DNA of 62,438 bases from Clostridia bacterium (GCA_900759475.1 CAAEVK010000028.1:1-62438), one strand, 5' to 3'. Shown: positions 36,812 to 46,959, counted from the stretch's first letter. Notes: generated by a model not told the origin, from the letters alone. Program-made: numbers and translations.

Positions 36812-37628
36812 ATGTCGGTTATCACTTTTTGGAGTAATGGAAAGGAAGAAACAGCTAAAACTTTATCATTAGCTGCAGTTGCTACTTATATGGCAATGGA
36901 GCATAATGCAAAAGTTTTAGTTTTGTCTACAAATTTTAGAGATACTACATTAGAAGCTTGTTTTTGGGAAACCGGAAAAATTCGGAAACGAAGCAATGAC
37001 AGGTTTAACAAATGGAATAGAAGGCTTGGCTAAAGCAATTATTAGCAATAAAGCTTCACCAGAGATTATTACCAATTATACAAAAATTATATTTAAAAAT
37101 AGATTAGAAGTATTACCAGGAATTAAAAGTGAAGACTATGAAGAATACAAAAGGATAAAACCAGTCTATGCAGATATTATTAGAACTGCCAATCGATATT
37201 ATGACTTAATATTTGTAGATGCAAATAAAGGTCTAGATGACGAAACAACAAAACAAATTTTAAATTTATCTGATTTAATTGTTGTAAATATAACACAAAG
37301 ATTAAGATTAATTAATGATTATATAGAACTAAAAAAAGAAGGATTTCTAGCTCAAAAAAAGAACACATTATTATTAGTAGGTAGGTATGACAGGTATTCA
37401 AAATATAGTAGTAAAAATATGGCAAGGTATATTGGAGAAAGAGAAGTTTTTACAGTTCCATATAGCACTTTGTTTTTTGAAGCGGCAAATGAAGGAAAAG
37501 TGGCAGACTTTTTCTTAAGATTTAGAAAAATTGATGAGAATGACAGAAATGCTATTTTTATCAGTGAAATTAAAAAAGTTTCTAATAAAATTATATATAA
37601 ATTACAGGAATTGAAAATGAGAATGTAG
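36812..37628 (+). CDS. CpaE/MinD-like ATPase-fold protein, one +1 recoding site
   Basis: Second ParA/MinD-fold member, 271 aa after recoding. The first strand MSVITFWSNGKEETAKTLS carries a deviant Walker-like loop. An in-frame CGG at 36983 (codon 58) leads to a quick dead end; skipping the C gives ETGKIGNEAMTGLTNG and continues through DLIFVDANKGLDD (Walker B-like) to the natural stop. Neither half has an internal ribosome binding site, so the two are one gene. Located between its degenerate paralogue and cpaF. Confidence 0.78.
36983..36986 (+). other. +1 recoding site CGGA (CpaE/MinD-like gene)
   Basis: ATT-CGGA-AAC. GGA at 36984 leads into the long downstream frame. Confidence 0.82.
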
Positions 37629-37651
37629 TGACAAGAGAGGAGCCCTAAGAT

Positions 37652-39604
37652 ATGGATATTATGAACATAATACTTATGATGTTAATATTGATTATATCAG
37701 CGGGATTAGTTTTATATTTCTTAAACAAAAAGAAAAACCAAGAAGTAGAAGATATTATGGAGATAGATGACAAAACATATACATTAGAAAAAATGACAGA
37801 GTATGTCAAAAAAAGATTAGACGAAATTACCAAAATAAACTTATACGATATTGGGCTTTCAGAAGAAGAATTAAAAAGAAGAAAAAATAAGAAATATGAG
37901 TTAAAAAGAGCCTTAAAAGGCTGTACATATGGAGATGTTAATGACAAGAAATATGTAAAAGAACTAATCTATGATTTATTAGAAAAAGAATATGGTGTTG
38001 ATGAAACGAATGTGTCAAGAGCAATTCCTTTTGACATACCATCATTGTTAACACCAGCAGATAAATTTGATATATTGATTTACCGATATCAACAAGATTT
38101 TGGATATGAAGCATTAACAGAATTAATTAAGAAATATAATTTAGCAGTTTTAAAATATATTTCTGGAGAAACAAAACCTTGTTATGTTATTACAAAAGAA
38201 GAAATAAACCATATTTATGAAGAGGAAAAGATTTTATTAGGTTTTTCCGATAAATTAAATATTGTTGTACAAAGAATATATCAACATTACAAAGGTTATA
38301 GTAGCATTGATGAAATAAGAGATATGAATATTGATGGAGTATCTGGAGGAGTATCTGGATTACCAGAAAGTTTTTTAAGTCAAGTTGCACAAACTGATAG
38401 TGACTATTTAGGACAAGTATTAGACCATAAAGTACCAAGAGCGTGCGACAGCATTTGGATTTTCTTTCAAGGTAAATCTATTCGACTAGAATTCTTATCT
38501 TTTGGAACAGAAAGTGAATTAAAAAGGGTATGTCAAAATATATATAAATACAATAATCCAGGACAATTATCAGATACAAATGGATATAAAATTAATGAAA
38601 TGAAAGATGGTTCACGTGTTGTTGTAGTAAGACCAAGCTTTTCTGAAACTTGGGCATTTTTTGTAAGAAAGTTTGACGTTAAAAGAGCAACTTTAGAGCA
38701 ATTAATTGATTTACCAGGATATGAAAAAGCAATTAGTTTAATTAAGTTTTTAGTAAAAGGAGCAAGAATTGTTGCAGTTACTGGTGAACAAGGTTGTGGT
38801 AAAACTACCATGTTAATGGCAATGATTGAAAATATTTATGAAACAATGAACATTAGAGTTCAAGAAACAGCATTTGAGCTTCATTTAAGGAAAATATACC
38901 CAACAAGAAATATTTTAACTTTCCGTGAAACAGATACAATTTCAGGGCAAGAAGGACTAGATGTTCAAAAGAAAACAGATGGTTCTGTTAATATTATCGG
39001 AGAGGTTGCAACAGACCCTGTAGCATCTTGGATGATACAAGCTGCTCAAGTAGCATCAAAGTTTACATTATTTACACACCATGCTAAAACATTTCCAAAT
39101 TTAGTGACTGCTTTAAGAAACTCTATGTTAAGAACTGGCGTATTTACTAATGAAAAAACAGCAGAAGAGCAAGTTGTACAAGTATTAAACTTTAATGTGC
39201 ATTTAGTAAAAGACTTTAAAGGAAGAAGATATATTGAAAGAATTACAGAATGTATTCCAGTAGAAGAAAAAAATGAATATACTTTTGACCATAGAAAAGA
39301 AAAAACACTTGAAGGCAAAATTGAAAAATTCATGGACAATGCTACATATTATTTTACAAAAACTACTAATAAAGAATTGTATCAATATAGAAATATTTTA
39401 GAGTTTATCGATGGACAATATGTAATTACCAATAAAATTACAGATTATAACATAAATGAAATGAGAAATAACATGGATGATACAGACGTAGAAGAATTTG
39501 ATAAATTTGTAGAAGAAAATTGGGGAAAACAAAAAATTAAGTCAAATCGAATTATAGAAGAAATGCAAACAACAAATAAAAGAGGCAGAAAAAAGAAAGA
39601 ATAA
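37652..39604 (+). CDS. cpaF: CpaF/TadA-family secretion ATPase
   Basis: 650-aa hexameric motor for Tad/type-IV-like assembly. Unusually, it starts with a membrane helix (residues 2-24). The ATPase core has Walker A VTGEQGCGKTTML near residue 378, the Asp-box-like FRETDT, Walker B NIIGEVATDPVA near 448, and the HHAKT His-box near 476. The TadA family usually has the R-x-D-E/GE Walker B as here. Cotranscribed with the membrane platform gene 20 bases downstream. Confidence 0.88.
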   Translation: MDIMNIILMMLILIISAGLVLYFLNKKKNQEVEDIMEIDDKTYTLEKMTEYVKKRLDEITKINLYDIGLSEEELKRRKNKKYELKRALKGCTYGDVNDKKYVKELIYDLLEKEYGVDETNVSRAIPFDIPSLLTPADKFDILIYRYQQDFGYEALTELIKKYNLAVLKYISGETKPCYVITKEEINHIYEEEKILLGFSDKLNIVVQRIYQHYKGYSSIDEIRDMNIDGVSGGVSGLPESFLSQVAQTDSDYLGQVLDHKVPRACDSIWIFFQGKSIRLEFLSFGTESELKRVCQNIYKYNNPGQLSDTNGYKINEMKDGSRVVVVRPSFSETWAFFVRKFDVKRATLEQLIDLPGYEKAISLIKFLVKGARIVAVTGEQGCGKTTMLMAMIENIYETMNIRVQETAFELHLRKIYPTRNILTFRETDTISGQEGLDVQKKTDGSVNIIGEVATDPVASWMIQAAQVASKFTLFTHHAKTFPNLVTALRNSMLRTGVFTNEKTAEEQVVQVLNFNVHLVKDFKGRRYIERITECIPVEEKNEYTFDHRKEKTLEGKIEKFMDNATYYFTKTTNKELYQYRNILEFIDGQYVITNKITDYNINEMRNNMDDTDVEEFDKFVEENWGKQKIKSNRIIEEMQTTNKRGRKKKE

Positions 39605-39624
39605 AAAATGGAGGTGTAACTTAC

Positions 39625-41699
39625 GTGTCAGAACAAGGAATTATATATTTAATGATGATAGCAGGTGGACTGTTTTTGGCAGTAGTAGTTGCATATCTCA
39701 TTATTAACAAAAATGCAAATAAAAAAGAAAATAGATATATTAGACAATTAAGAGAAGGTACTTCTCAAAAAAAGTTTTCAGCAGATATTTTATATCAAAA
39801 ATTTTATGTTATTTTTTTAAAAATACCTGTTATTAAAAGATATACATTAAAATTAAGAAGAAGACTAGAAATTATTAATGTAGACGACGAGTACTTGACA
39901 AGGAAACAAACAGCTAGAATTATTTTTAGAGCATTATTAATTATTATACCATTTACAATTTTAATTATATCAATTACAAAGAATGATATATTGTTATTAA
40001 GTATACTACTAATATTTGAAGTATTGTTAATAGAAACAGTTATAGAAGGTTTAGTAGATAAAGTAGAAAATAGACTTCTAAAACAACAATTAAACTTTTT
40101 TTCAGCAATGAGACATGCTTATCATGAATACAACATGGTAGAAGAGGCAATTTATGAAGTAGCGCAAAATGATGAGTTAGAAATTTCAAGACAAGCAGAA
40201 AAAATTTATGAAATTTTAATTGCAGATGATCCAGAGTCAGAATTAGAAAAATATTATGATATTGCTCCTAACAGTTATTTAAAAGAATTTGCAGGGATTT
40301 CTTATTTAACAAAAGAATTTGGTGATAGAACAATTGACAAAGGTTCTTTATACTTAAAAAATGTAAATAACATTACACAAGAAATGCAACTAGAGATTTT
40401 AAAAAGAGACAAATTAGATTATGTGTTTCAAAGTTTATCTGTTATTGCAGCAGTGCCTGTTTTAGCATTAGGAATGATTAAGTCTTGGGCAGTATCTCAA
40501 TTTTCTTTTACAGATAGTTTTTATAATGGAAAAGGGGGACTTATTGTTCAAGTAGCTATTATTTTAATTACCTTTATTTGTTATGTTTTAATTCGAAAAC
40601 TAAAAGATAATGGTTCTCGGCAAATCAATGCGGAAATAAGCAAAATCCATGGCAACAGAAAATATATAATACATATATTGGCAAAAAGATAATTGATGTA
40701 TTTTTACCAAAACAAGGAACGAAAGAAGATATTAAAATAAAAAAATTGCTAAAAGATTCTGCATCAAAACAAAAAATACAGTGGCTATATATTAATAGAA
40801 TTTGCTTATGTGTAATAACTTTTTTTGTATCACTATGGTTTTTTAATCAGTTACACAAAATAGCAGTAGATTATATTTATACAACGCCAACAACAGATAA
40901 TAACATTCTAGGACAAATGAGTGGATCTGATCAAAAAAAAGCAATGGAATTAACCAAACAAGATAATTATTTCTTGGATAGATTCAAAAGCAACATAAAT
41001 GTTACAGAACAACAATTATCAAAAGCCATAGCAAATTCTAATTATTATAAAGAAGCAACAGAAGAAGAAATTCAAACAGCTACTAAAAGAATATATGGAA
41101 AATTACAAGTAATCCAAACAGAAAATATGCAATGGTTTGAATTGCTCTTATCAATAGCATTTTCGGCTATTGCATATGAAGCACCAGTATGGATATTAAT
41201 ATTCCAAAGAAAAATGAGAGCATTAGAAATGGAAAACGAAGTAATGCAATTTCAAACAATTATTTTAATGTTAATGAAAATAGAGAGAGTTAATGTGGAA
41301 ATCATATTAGAATGGTTAGAAAGATATTCTAATATATTCCGTGAACCTATTACAAAATGTGTAAATAATTTTGAAAGTGGAGGATGGGAAGCACTAGAAG
41401 AATTAAAAGAAGATGTATCTTATTTGCCATTTATACGTATTATTGAAAGTATGCAAGCAGCAGTAGAAAAAATTCCAATTCAAGATGCATTTGATGAACT
41501 AGATTCAGAAAGAGCATATTATCAAGAAAAAAGAAAAGAATCAAATGAAAGATTAATATCTAAAAAAGGATTGATAGGAAAGGCAATTGGCTTTGCTCCA
41601 ATGATATGTATGTTTGTAGGGTATTTAATTGTTCCTCTTGTAGTAATTGGATTATTAAATATGACAAATGCGTTCTCGACTATGTCTGGTATGATGTAG
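39625..41699 (+). CDS. TadB/TadC-like membrane platform protein, two +1 recoding sites
   Basis: Read in triplets this region is two proteins of 355 and 317 aa; with +1 shifts at two in-frame CGG codons (40618, 40631) it becomes one protein of about 690 aa. Between the sites the frame reads SGKSMGNKQNPWQQK and continues without stop into the second half. The protein has N-terminal, central (residues 105-150, 275-325) and C-terminal membrane helices, like fused TadB and TadC platform proteins. GTG 39625 follows GGAGGTG. The proximal stop and the distal ATG at 40746 (no Shine-Dalgarno) are artefacts of normal reading. Confidence 0.82.
40618..40621 (+). other. +1 recoding site CGGC (TadB/C-like, site 1)
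   Basis: TCT-CGGC-AAA. The only CGGC site; GGC codes glycine after the skip. Confidence 0.72.
40631..40634 (+). other. +1 recoding site CGGA (TadB/C-like, site 2)
   Basis: ATG-CGGA-AAT, four codons after site 1. In phase only in the frame entered at site 1. Confidence 0.75.
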
Positions 41700-41724
41700 G
41701 AAAAAATTAGGAGGAAAAAAAGAA

Positions 41725-42234
41725 ATGGACAATGCAGCAAAAGCATTAATAATAGCAGGCGGGATTTTATTAGCAATTCTAATTATTTCACTTGGTATTT
41801 ATATATGGCAATTAGGAGGAAACTTTATCAACCAAGGAGAAAAACAAAAAGAAGAAGAGCAAATAAGAGAATTTAATCAAGAATATGAATCTTATCAAAG
41901 ACAAGCACTACGAGGAACAGATGTAATTTCTATTATTAATAAAGTAAGAAATAACAATATTAAAAATGCAGAGATAGATGAACTTCAAATAACTTGGGAA
42001 GTAAATTTAAAACAAGACCTAACAGATGCTAATAATCAAATTATTTTAAAAAAAGGGAAACATACCGAAGAAACATCTGGCAGTAAAATTACAGCTATGT
42101 TAGCAGACAAAGAAACTGTTAAAAATTTTAAAACATTATATTTTAGATGTTCAAACTTGCTTTATAATGAAAAAACAGGAAAAGTAAATAGCATTATTTT
42201 TGAAGAATATTTATCTAGTGAAATATTTAATTAA
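41725..42234 (+). CDS. Small membrane-anchored protein, ENASKAL-type paralogue 1
   Basis: 169 aa. Short acidic N-terminus (MDNAAKALIIAGGILLAIL) running straight into one membrane helix, then a helical and beta domain with GTDVISIINKVRNNNIKN and a C-terminal GKVNSIIFEEYL. It shares this layout with the products at 42274, 43429 and 43934, so these are tandem paralogues. By position in the Tad-like locus they are candidate pseudopilins or surface subunits, but they lack a Flp-pilin motif. AGGAGG before the start. Confidence 0.75.
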   Translation: MDNAAKALIIAGGILLAILIISLGIYIWQLGGNFINQGEKQKEEEQIREFNQEYESYQRQALRGTDVISIINKVRNNNIKNAEIDELQITWEVNLKQDLTDANNQIILKKGKHTEETSGSKITAMLADKETVKNFKTLYFRCSNLLYNEKTGKVNSIIFEEYLSSEIFN

Positions 42235-42273
42235 CATTAGTTATAAATTTTTTAAGGAGGTGACAATTTAAAA

Positions 42274-42717
42274 GTGGAGAATGCATCAAAGGCATTAATG
42301 ATAGCAGGAGGAATTTTAATAGGAGTATTAATTATTTCATTAGGTGTATACTTATTTAATAATTCTTCTATATTATCTAGTAGTTATTCTGATAAATTGT
42401 CACAAGATGAATTAAACCAGTTAAACAATAAATTTTTAATTTACGCCAAAGATTTAACACCTCAAGAAATGGTAAGTGTAATAAATTTAGTAAAAGAAAA
42501 TAATGTAAAAAATGTAGATATTGAAGAAAATCAAATAGAAGTAATTATTGACAACAAAATAATTGATACTAACACGATAAGCCAAGACTGGAAAATGGTA
42601 ATTATGGAGCAAGCAGGGGTTAATAATGAACCAAAATATAAGTTCGTTTCAGTAAGTTATCATAAACAAAATGGCAGAATTAAACAAATGGTATGGAAAA
42701 GCATGAATGCATATTAA
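42274..42717 (+). CDS. Small membrane-anchored protein, ENASKAL-type paralogue 2
   Basis: 147 aa starting at GTG behind AAGGAGGTGA. N-terminus MENASKALMIAGGILIGVLI, one membrane helix, a Ser-rich spacer, then MVSVINLVKENNVKNVDI and the closing GRIKQMVWKSM strand typical of this paralogue set. No catalytic motifs. The 160 bases after it contain no gene. Confidence 0.75.
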   Translation: MENASKALMIAGGILIGVLIISLGVYLFNNSSILSSSYSDKLSQDELNQLNNKFLIYAKDLTPQEMVSVINLVKENNVKNVDIEENQIEVIIDNKIIDTNTISQDWKMVIMEQAGVNNEPKYKFVSVSYHKQNGRIKQMVWKSMNAY

Positions 42718-42878
42718 ACTTATAGATGAAAAACTATACAGACGATTGAAATAGAACACATTCTAGAAATTGGCAAAAATGTTTTAGTATAGCACGAATT
42801 CACATGCTTCAGAAATTTGGTATACTAGAGTAACTTACACAAGTAGTGTAATATCAAAAAGGATGGAAGAGTAAAATA

Positions 42879-43337
42879 ATGAAAAAAGAAGAAGGAATTA
42901 CATTAATTATTTTAACTGTAACTATTATAATTATGTTAATATTAGCAACAGTAGCAGTTTATGATAATAATATAGTAGACAAGGCAAAATTTCAATTAAT
43001 TTTTGCTAATATGACATTAATTCAAATGAAAGTAAATGTAATTAGTGAGAAAACAAACTTCGATGGAGATAAAACAAGATATATAGGAGAAAAATTAAAA
43101 GATGTACCTAATAAAAACGAAATAGCAGGAGAGGCATTAACACTACAAGAACTAGAAGATGAAAATTATTACATTTATAATCAAGAAACACTAAATAACA
43201 TAGGACTAGAAGGAATAAAGCTAGCACAAGATGAAGTTTATATTGTAAACTATAGCACATTAGAAGTTATTTATCCAAAAGGTTGTGTTGGGTTAGATGG
43301 AGAAGTAAAAAGAAAGTTATCAGAAATGCAACCTTAA
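42879..43337 (+). CDS. Type-IV-pilin-like minor pilin
   Basis: 152 aa. The N-terminus KKEEGITLIILTVTIIIMLI resembles a type IV prepilin: short charged leader ending in Gly, then a hydrophobic helix; Glu at mature position 5 is replaced. A soluble domain of about 110 residues follows. It differs from the ENASKAL paralogues and would need a prepilin peptidase, which is not in the window. Confidence 0.68.
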   Translation: MKKEEGITLIILTVTIIIMLILATVAVYDNNIVDKAKFQLIFANMTLIQMKVNVISEKTNFDGDKTRYIGEKLKDVPNKNEIAGEALTLQELEDENYYIYNQETLNNIGLEGIKLAQDEVYIVNYSTLEVIYPKGCVGLDGEVKRKLSEMQP

Positions 43338-43428
43338 AAATCCAATTATTACCATACAATAAAAAAGTTATAGAAAATAGTTGCATATTGTAAAAAAAAC
43401 AATTATAATAAAAGAAAGGGCTACAATA

Positions 43429-43864
43429 ATGAAAAAAATGTTAATAATTGGGTTTGCTATATTAATTATTTTAATAGCTGTACTAGGCATTTGGTTAATA
43501 AACGTTCAAGCACAAAATAGACAACTACAACAAGCAAATGTACAATATGAATATTACATTCGGAAACGAAATTTATGGAACAGATTTAGGGACATTAATT
43601 AATAAAGCAATTGATAACAATGAGAAATATAAAATAGCAAAAGATGAAAATGGTAGTTATATTCCAGACAATAAGTATAGTCTAAAAATTACAATTCAAA
43701 TGTTATCTAATGGAACAACTTATGAAATGGAAAAAATTTTTGAACATAAAGTAGAGCAATTTATAGAATTATTTAATTCTAGCAAATTTAAAGCAAGTAA
43801 TGTACAATATCATGAAACAACGGGAAAAATTAGTCAAATTCATTTTGTACAAACTAAAGAATAG
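43429..43864 (+). CDS. Small membrane-anchored protein, paralogue 3, one +1 recoding site
   Basis: 144 aa after recoding. Starts at ATG 43429 behind AAGAAAGGG, with a single N-terminal membrane helix. An in-frame CGG at 43561 (codon 45) is followed by a stop after a few codons; skipping the C gives YYIGNEIYGTDLGTLINKAIDNN, whose GTDLGTLINKA matches GTDVISIINKV of the paralogue at 41725, and the end GKISQIHFVQ matches its GKVNSIIFEE. The paralogy independently confirms the joined frame. Confidence 0.8.
43561..43564 (+). other. +1 recoding site CGGA (paralogue 3)
   Basis: ATT-CGGA-AAC. GGA at 43562 opens the conserved paralogue domain. Confidence 0.82.
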
Positions 43865-43933
43865 ATATTTAATTTAGATTCTACAAAGAATCAATAAGAT
43901 AAAAAAACTATACTAAGAGGAGGATATTTTATT

Positions 43934-44320
43934 ATGGAAAACGCTTCAAAAGCATTAATTATAGCAGGAGCTATATTAATTTCAATTTTGTTAATAGGAG
44001 TTGGAATGATGATTTATAACTCTGCATTAAAGCCATTAGATGAAGCAGGAAGTCAAATGGAGCAAATTCAAAAAAATATGTTTAATGGAAAATTTGAAAA
44101 CTATACAGGATCACAAAAAGGATCAAATGTCAAATCATTAATTTCAGCAGTTATTACTAGTAATGCAGAAAATGAAGATGGTATTATAGTGACAGTAAAC
44201 GACAAAAGTTCTTCAGCAGACTTATCAACATTACGTGCAAGTATTGTAAATGGAAAAACTTATACAGTAACACCTACATACAATGCTAATGGTATTATTA
44301 CTGCTATTAAAGTTGAATAA
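43934..44320 (+). CDS. Small membrane-anchored protein, ENASKAL-type paralogue 4
   Basis: 128 aa: MENASKALIIAGAILISILL, one membrane helix, then GSNVKSLISAVITSNAEN (the same position as GTDVISIINKV in paralogue 1) and a C-terminal NGIITAIKVE strand. AGAGGAGG before the start. Shortest member of the set. Confidence 0.75.
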   Translation: MENASKALIIAGAILISILLIGVGMMIYNSALKPLDEAGSQMEQIQKNMFNGKFENYTGSQKGSNVKSLISAVITSNAENEDGIIVTVNDKSSSADLSTLRASIVNGKTYTVTPTYNANGIITAIKVE

Positions 44321-44344
44321 TTTATCTTCTTTTAGGAGGTTATT

Positions 44345-44854
44345 ATGGAAAATATGGTAGATGCTTTAAAAATAGCTTTTGCAGTAATTGTATTTGTAAT
44401 GGCTCTTACAATAGCATTTACTGTGTTTTCACAAGCAAAAGCAACTTCTGAATTTATTTTTTATTTAACAGATAAAACAAATTTTGAAGAGCATTTAGAA
44501 GAAAGCAAAACACAAGCAAAAATAGTAGGATTAGAAACAATATTGCCACTAGTTGCTAGGTACATTGACTATAATGAAAACTATAGTATTGAAATAAAAA
44601 AAGAAAACGGAGAAAATATTGTAACTTTTGATATAAGAGAAGATGCAGATGCTAATAGGACATACATACAAGCCAAAAAAAGACTAGAAGAAGAAATGGA
44701 AAAGTTAGTAAAAAATTACCAAAATAGAAAATTTATAGAAACTTATAGTGAAGAAGTATACAAAGGAGAAATTTATACAACTGAAAATGGTGAAACATTT
44801 GAAGCAGTTAATACTTATACTAGAATAAGAGTAACCTATCAACTAATAAATTAA
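44345..44854 (+). CDS. Small membrane-anchored protein of the Tad-like locus
   Basis: 169 aa beginning MENMVDALKIAFAVIVFVMA, one membrane helix, then a charged helical domain (TDKTNFEEHLEESKTQ) and a C-terminal TRIRVTYQLIN strand. Distantly like the ENASKAL set at the N-terminus only. TTAGGAGG before the start; 24 bases from the previous gene. Confidence 0.72.
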   Translation: MENMVDALKIAFAVIVFVMALTIAFTVFSQAKATSEFIFYLTDKTNFEEHLEESKTQAKIVGLETILPLVARYIDYNENYSIEIKKENGENIVTFDIREDADANRTYIQAKKRLEEEMEKLVKNYQNRKFIETYSEEVYKGEIYTTENGETFEAVNTYTRIRVTYQLIN

Positions 44855-44884
44855 AAAGAAACCTAAAAAAAGGGGGAATAGAAG

Positions 44885-45406
44885 ATGAGCGAAACATTAG
44901 TAACTGTAATTGCAATATTTTTAGCTGCAACATTAATGTTTGTATTTCCAATGATGGCTTTATCAGAAAGAACAGATGATGTAGCAAGTTTAAGTGTGCA
45001 GGCAGCAACAAGTGAGTTTGTAGATAATGTAAGAGCAACAGGATTGGTAACTGAAAGTGCCTATAATAAGTATTTACAAACAATTAATGCTACAGGAAAT
45101 ACATTTGATGTAGAAGTAGAATTAAAAATACTAGATGAGAACTTAAGTAGCAAAGTAGGGCAAGCATCTTCTAGTAAAATTGGAGAAAATGTATATTATT
45201 CGGTATATACTTCTCAAATGGAGGATATATTAAATTCAAAGGGAAAATATCTTTTAAAAGAAGGAGATATTATTTCTGTAACAGCTAAAAATACTAATAC
45301 AACAATTTCACAAATGTTAAGAAATTTCTTTTATGCTGTAACAGGAAATACTTCTCAACAAATTGCTGGACAAGATTCAGCTATGATTACTGCCAATGGC
45401 AAATAA
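44885..45406 (+). CDS. Membrane-anchored protein of the Tad-like locus
   Basis: 173 aa with an N-terminal membrane helix (residues 3-25) and an extracytoplasmic domain with AATSEFVDNVRATGLVTESAYNKYL, a pattern seen in Tad-locus minor proteins in which the helix is followed by a TadE/TadF-like alpha segment. No catalytic motif. A terminator follows at 45425. Confidence 0.7.
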   Translation: MSETLVTVIAIFLAATLMFVFPMMALSERTDDVASLSVQAATSEFVDNVRATGLVTESAYNKYLQTINATGNTFDVEVELKILDENLSSKVGQASSSKIGENVYYSVYTSQMEDILNSKGKYLLKEGDIISVTAKNTNTTISQMLRNFFYAVTGNTSQQIAGQDSAMITANGK

Positions 45407-45424
45407 GAAATAAAGGAAACAAAG

Positions 45425-45449
45425 GGGCGTAATAAGAACGCTCTTTTTT
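45425..45449 (+). terminator. Terminator inside the Tad-like locus
   Basis: Short stem GGGCGT/ACGCTC (45425-45430, 45438-45443) with a six-T tail. Confidence 0.6.
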
Positions 45450-45489
45450 ATTCAATAAACAATCGATACTAATAGAAATGGAGGCAAGA

Positions 45490-46959
45490 ATGAAGTTACA
45501 AAATTTAACCATTATATTTATTATTATCATAATGCCAATTATTCTAGTTTTGTCTGCTTACAATAAAATGCAAATTAATACTATTAAAATGCAAACATAT
45601 TATGATGCAAAATTAACAGAAGCAGTGTATGATGCAATTAAAGCTTATAAAATTAATATAAGAAATAATCCATATTCTATTCATGAAGCTTCTAGAAAAA
45701 GAGATGTAGAGGCTTCTAATCAAGCATTTTTTACAAGCTTAACAACTGCTTTAGGAGTAGGTGGATATGGAGAAAATTATGTAAAACCATACATACCAGC
45801 TATTATTTATACTCTATATGATGGATTTTATATGTATACACCAGCTTTTAATGAAAAGACACAGGAATATAACCATATGTTAAAACCTTATATAACATAT
45901 TCTGCAAGATATAAAAAAGGGACAACAGATATAATAGTTTGTTATACATTAGACAATTATTTAACAATTATAGGAACTGTGGAAGGAGAATATGTTAACA
46001 AAGCAGGCTATTTAATAGAAGAAGAAGTAACAACAACAGAAGAAAATTTAAAAGAAAACTTACTAATTAATGGCAGATTAGAAGAATATACATATGTTTA
46101 TACAGGAGGAGAAAAAAGATATTATGAACCAATATTAGATAAATGGTTTGTCTATAGAAAAGGGCAAAAAGTTTATACAGGTGAAAGTCCTAATTTATTA
46201 GATACTAATGCCAATCAGTATACAGCTAATGCCAAAGACTTTACCAATTGGGTAAGACAAAAACTTTCTAATATAACTATACAAGATATTATTATTGCAG
46301 GAAAAGATTATACAGAACTTGGCAAGGAATATGGAATGTATACAGGAACAACAAAGCCAATTTTTGTATTTAATGCACAAGACAATCGATTTGAGGATGA
46401 AGATTCTATTTTTGGCATGCATAAAAAAGATGTTATAAAGGTTATTATACAAGAAGAATTGCGAACTGCCATTGCAAATTATAATAGACATTCAGGTGCT
46501 TTAGGTGTTAATTATAATTTTAAAGTACCAATTTTAACAAATGAACAATGGGATAAAATTACAACAAATATATCTATTACAGCATTTATGCAAGGATTAC
46601 CAATTGGATTCAAAACTTATAATAATTATGCAACTGTAATTAATACAGAAAATACAGATTATTCAACAAAAGAAAATTTGTGTTTTATTAATCTAGATGA
46701 AGAAAACGCACAATATCATATGATAGATTGCCCAAAACTAACAGGAACAAACATAGTTGGATATAGAAAAGTAGATTTTGCACCTAGCTCTGTAGAAATA
46801 AATAGTCAAGAAATACAATACTATTATAAACATATTAATTTACCATGTTATTATTGTATTGTAAACCGTAATTATGACAGAGAATTAACATTAACAGCAG
46901 AAAAGAAAAAAGCCTTAAACAATGCTTTAGCAAGGGAAAGGAATATGCTACATTACTAA
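45490..46959 (+). CDS. Large membrane-anchored protein of the Tad-like locus
   Basis: 489 aa from ATG 45490 (GGAGG at 45480-45484; the ATG at 45478 overlaps it). N-terminal membrane helix (residues 5-25), then a long extracytoplasmic domain beginning YYDAKLTEAVYDAIKAYKIN. Four cysteines near the C-terminus, in CPKL and LPCYYCIVN with an earlier CFIN, could make disulfides or bind metal. Unknown family; last gene of the locus and probably the surface-exposed or tip component. Confidence 0.7.
   Translation: MKLQNLTIIFIIIIMPIILVLSAYNKMQINTIKMQTYYDAKLTEAVYDAIKAYKINIRNNPYSIHEASRKRDVEASNQAFFTSLTTALGVGGYGENYVKPYIPAIIYTLYDGFYMYTPAFNEKTQEYNHMLKPYITYSARYKKGTTDIIVCYTLDNYLTIIGTVEGEYVNKAGYLIEEEVTTTEENLKENLLINGRLEEYTYVYTGGEKRYYEPILDKWFVYRKGQKVYTGESPNLLDTNANQYTANAKDFTNWVRQKLSNITIQDIIIAGKDYTELGKEYGMYTGTTKPIFVFNAQDNRFEDEDSIFGMHKKDVIKVIIQEELRTAIANYNRHSGALGVNYNFKVPILTNEQWDKITTNISITAFMQGLPIGFKTYNNYATVINTENTDYSTKENLCFINLDEENAQYHMIDCPKLTGTNIVGYRKVDFAPSSVEINSQEIQYYYKHINLPCYYCIVNRNYDRELTLTAEKKKALNNALARERNMLHY

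Noticed and set aside
40746..41699. Separate TadC-like gene starting at ATG 40746
   Set aside because: No Shine-Dalgarno; the open frame runs back without stop to the second recoding site, so the ATG is internal.
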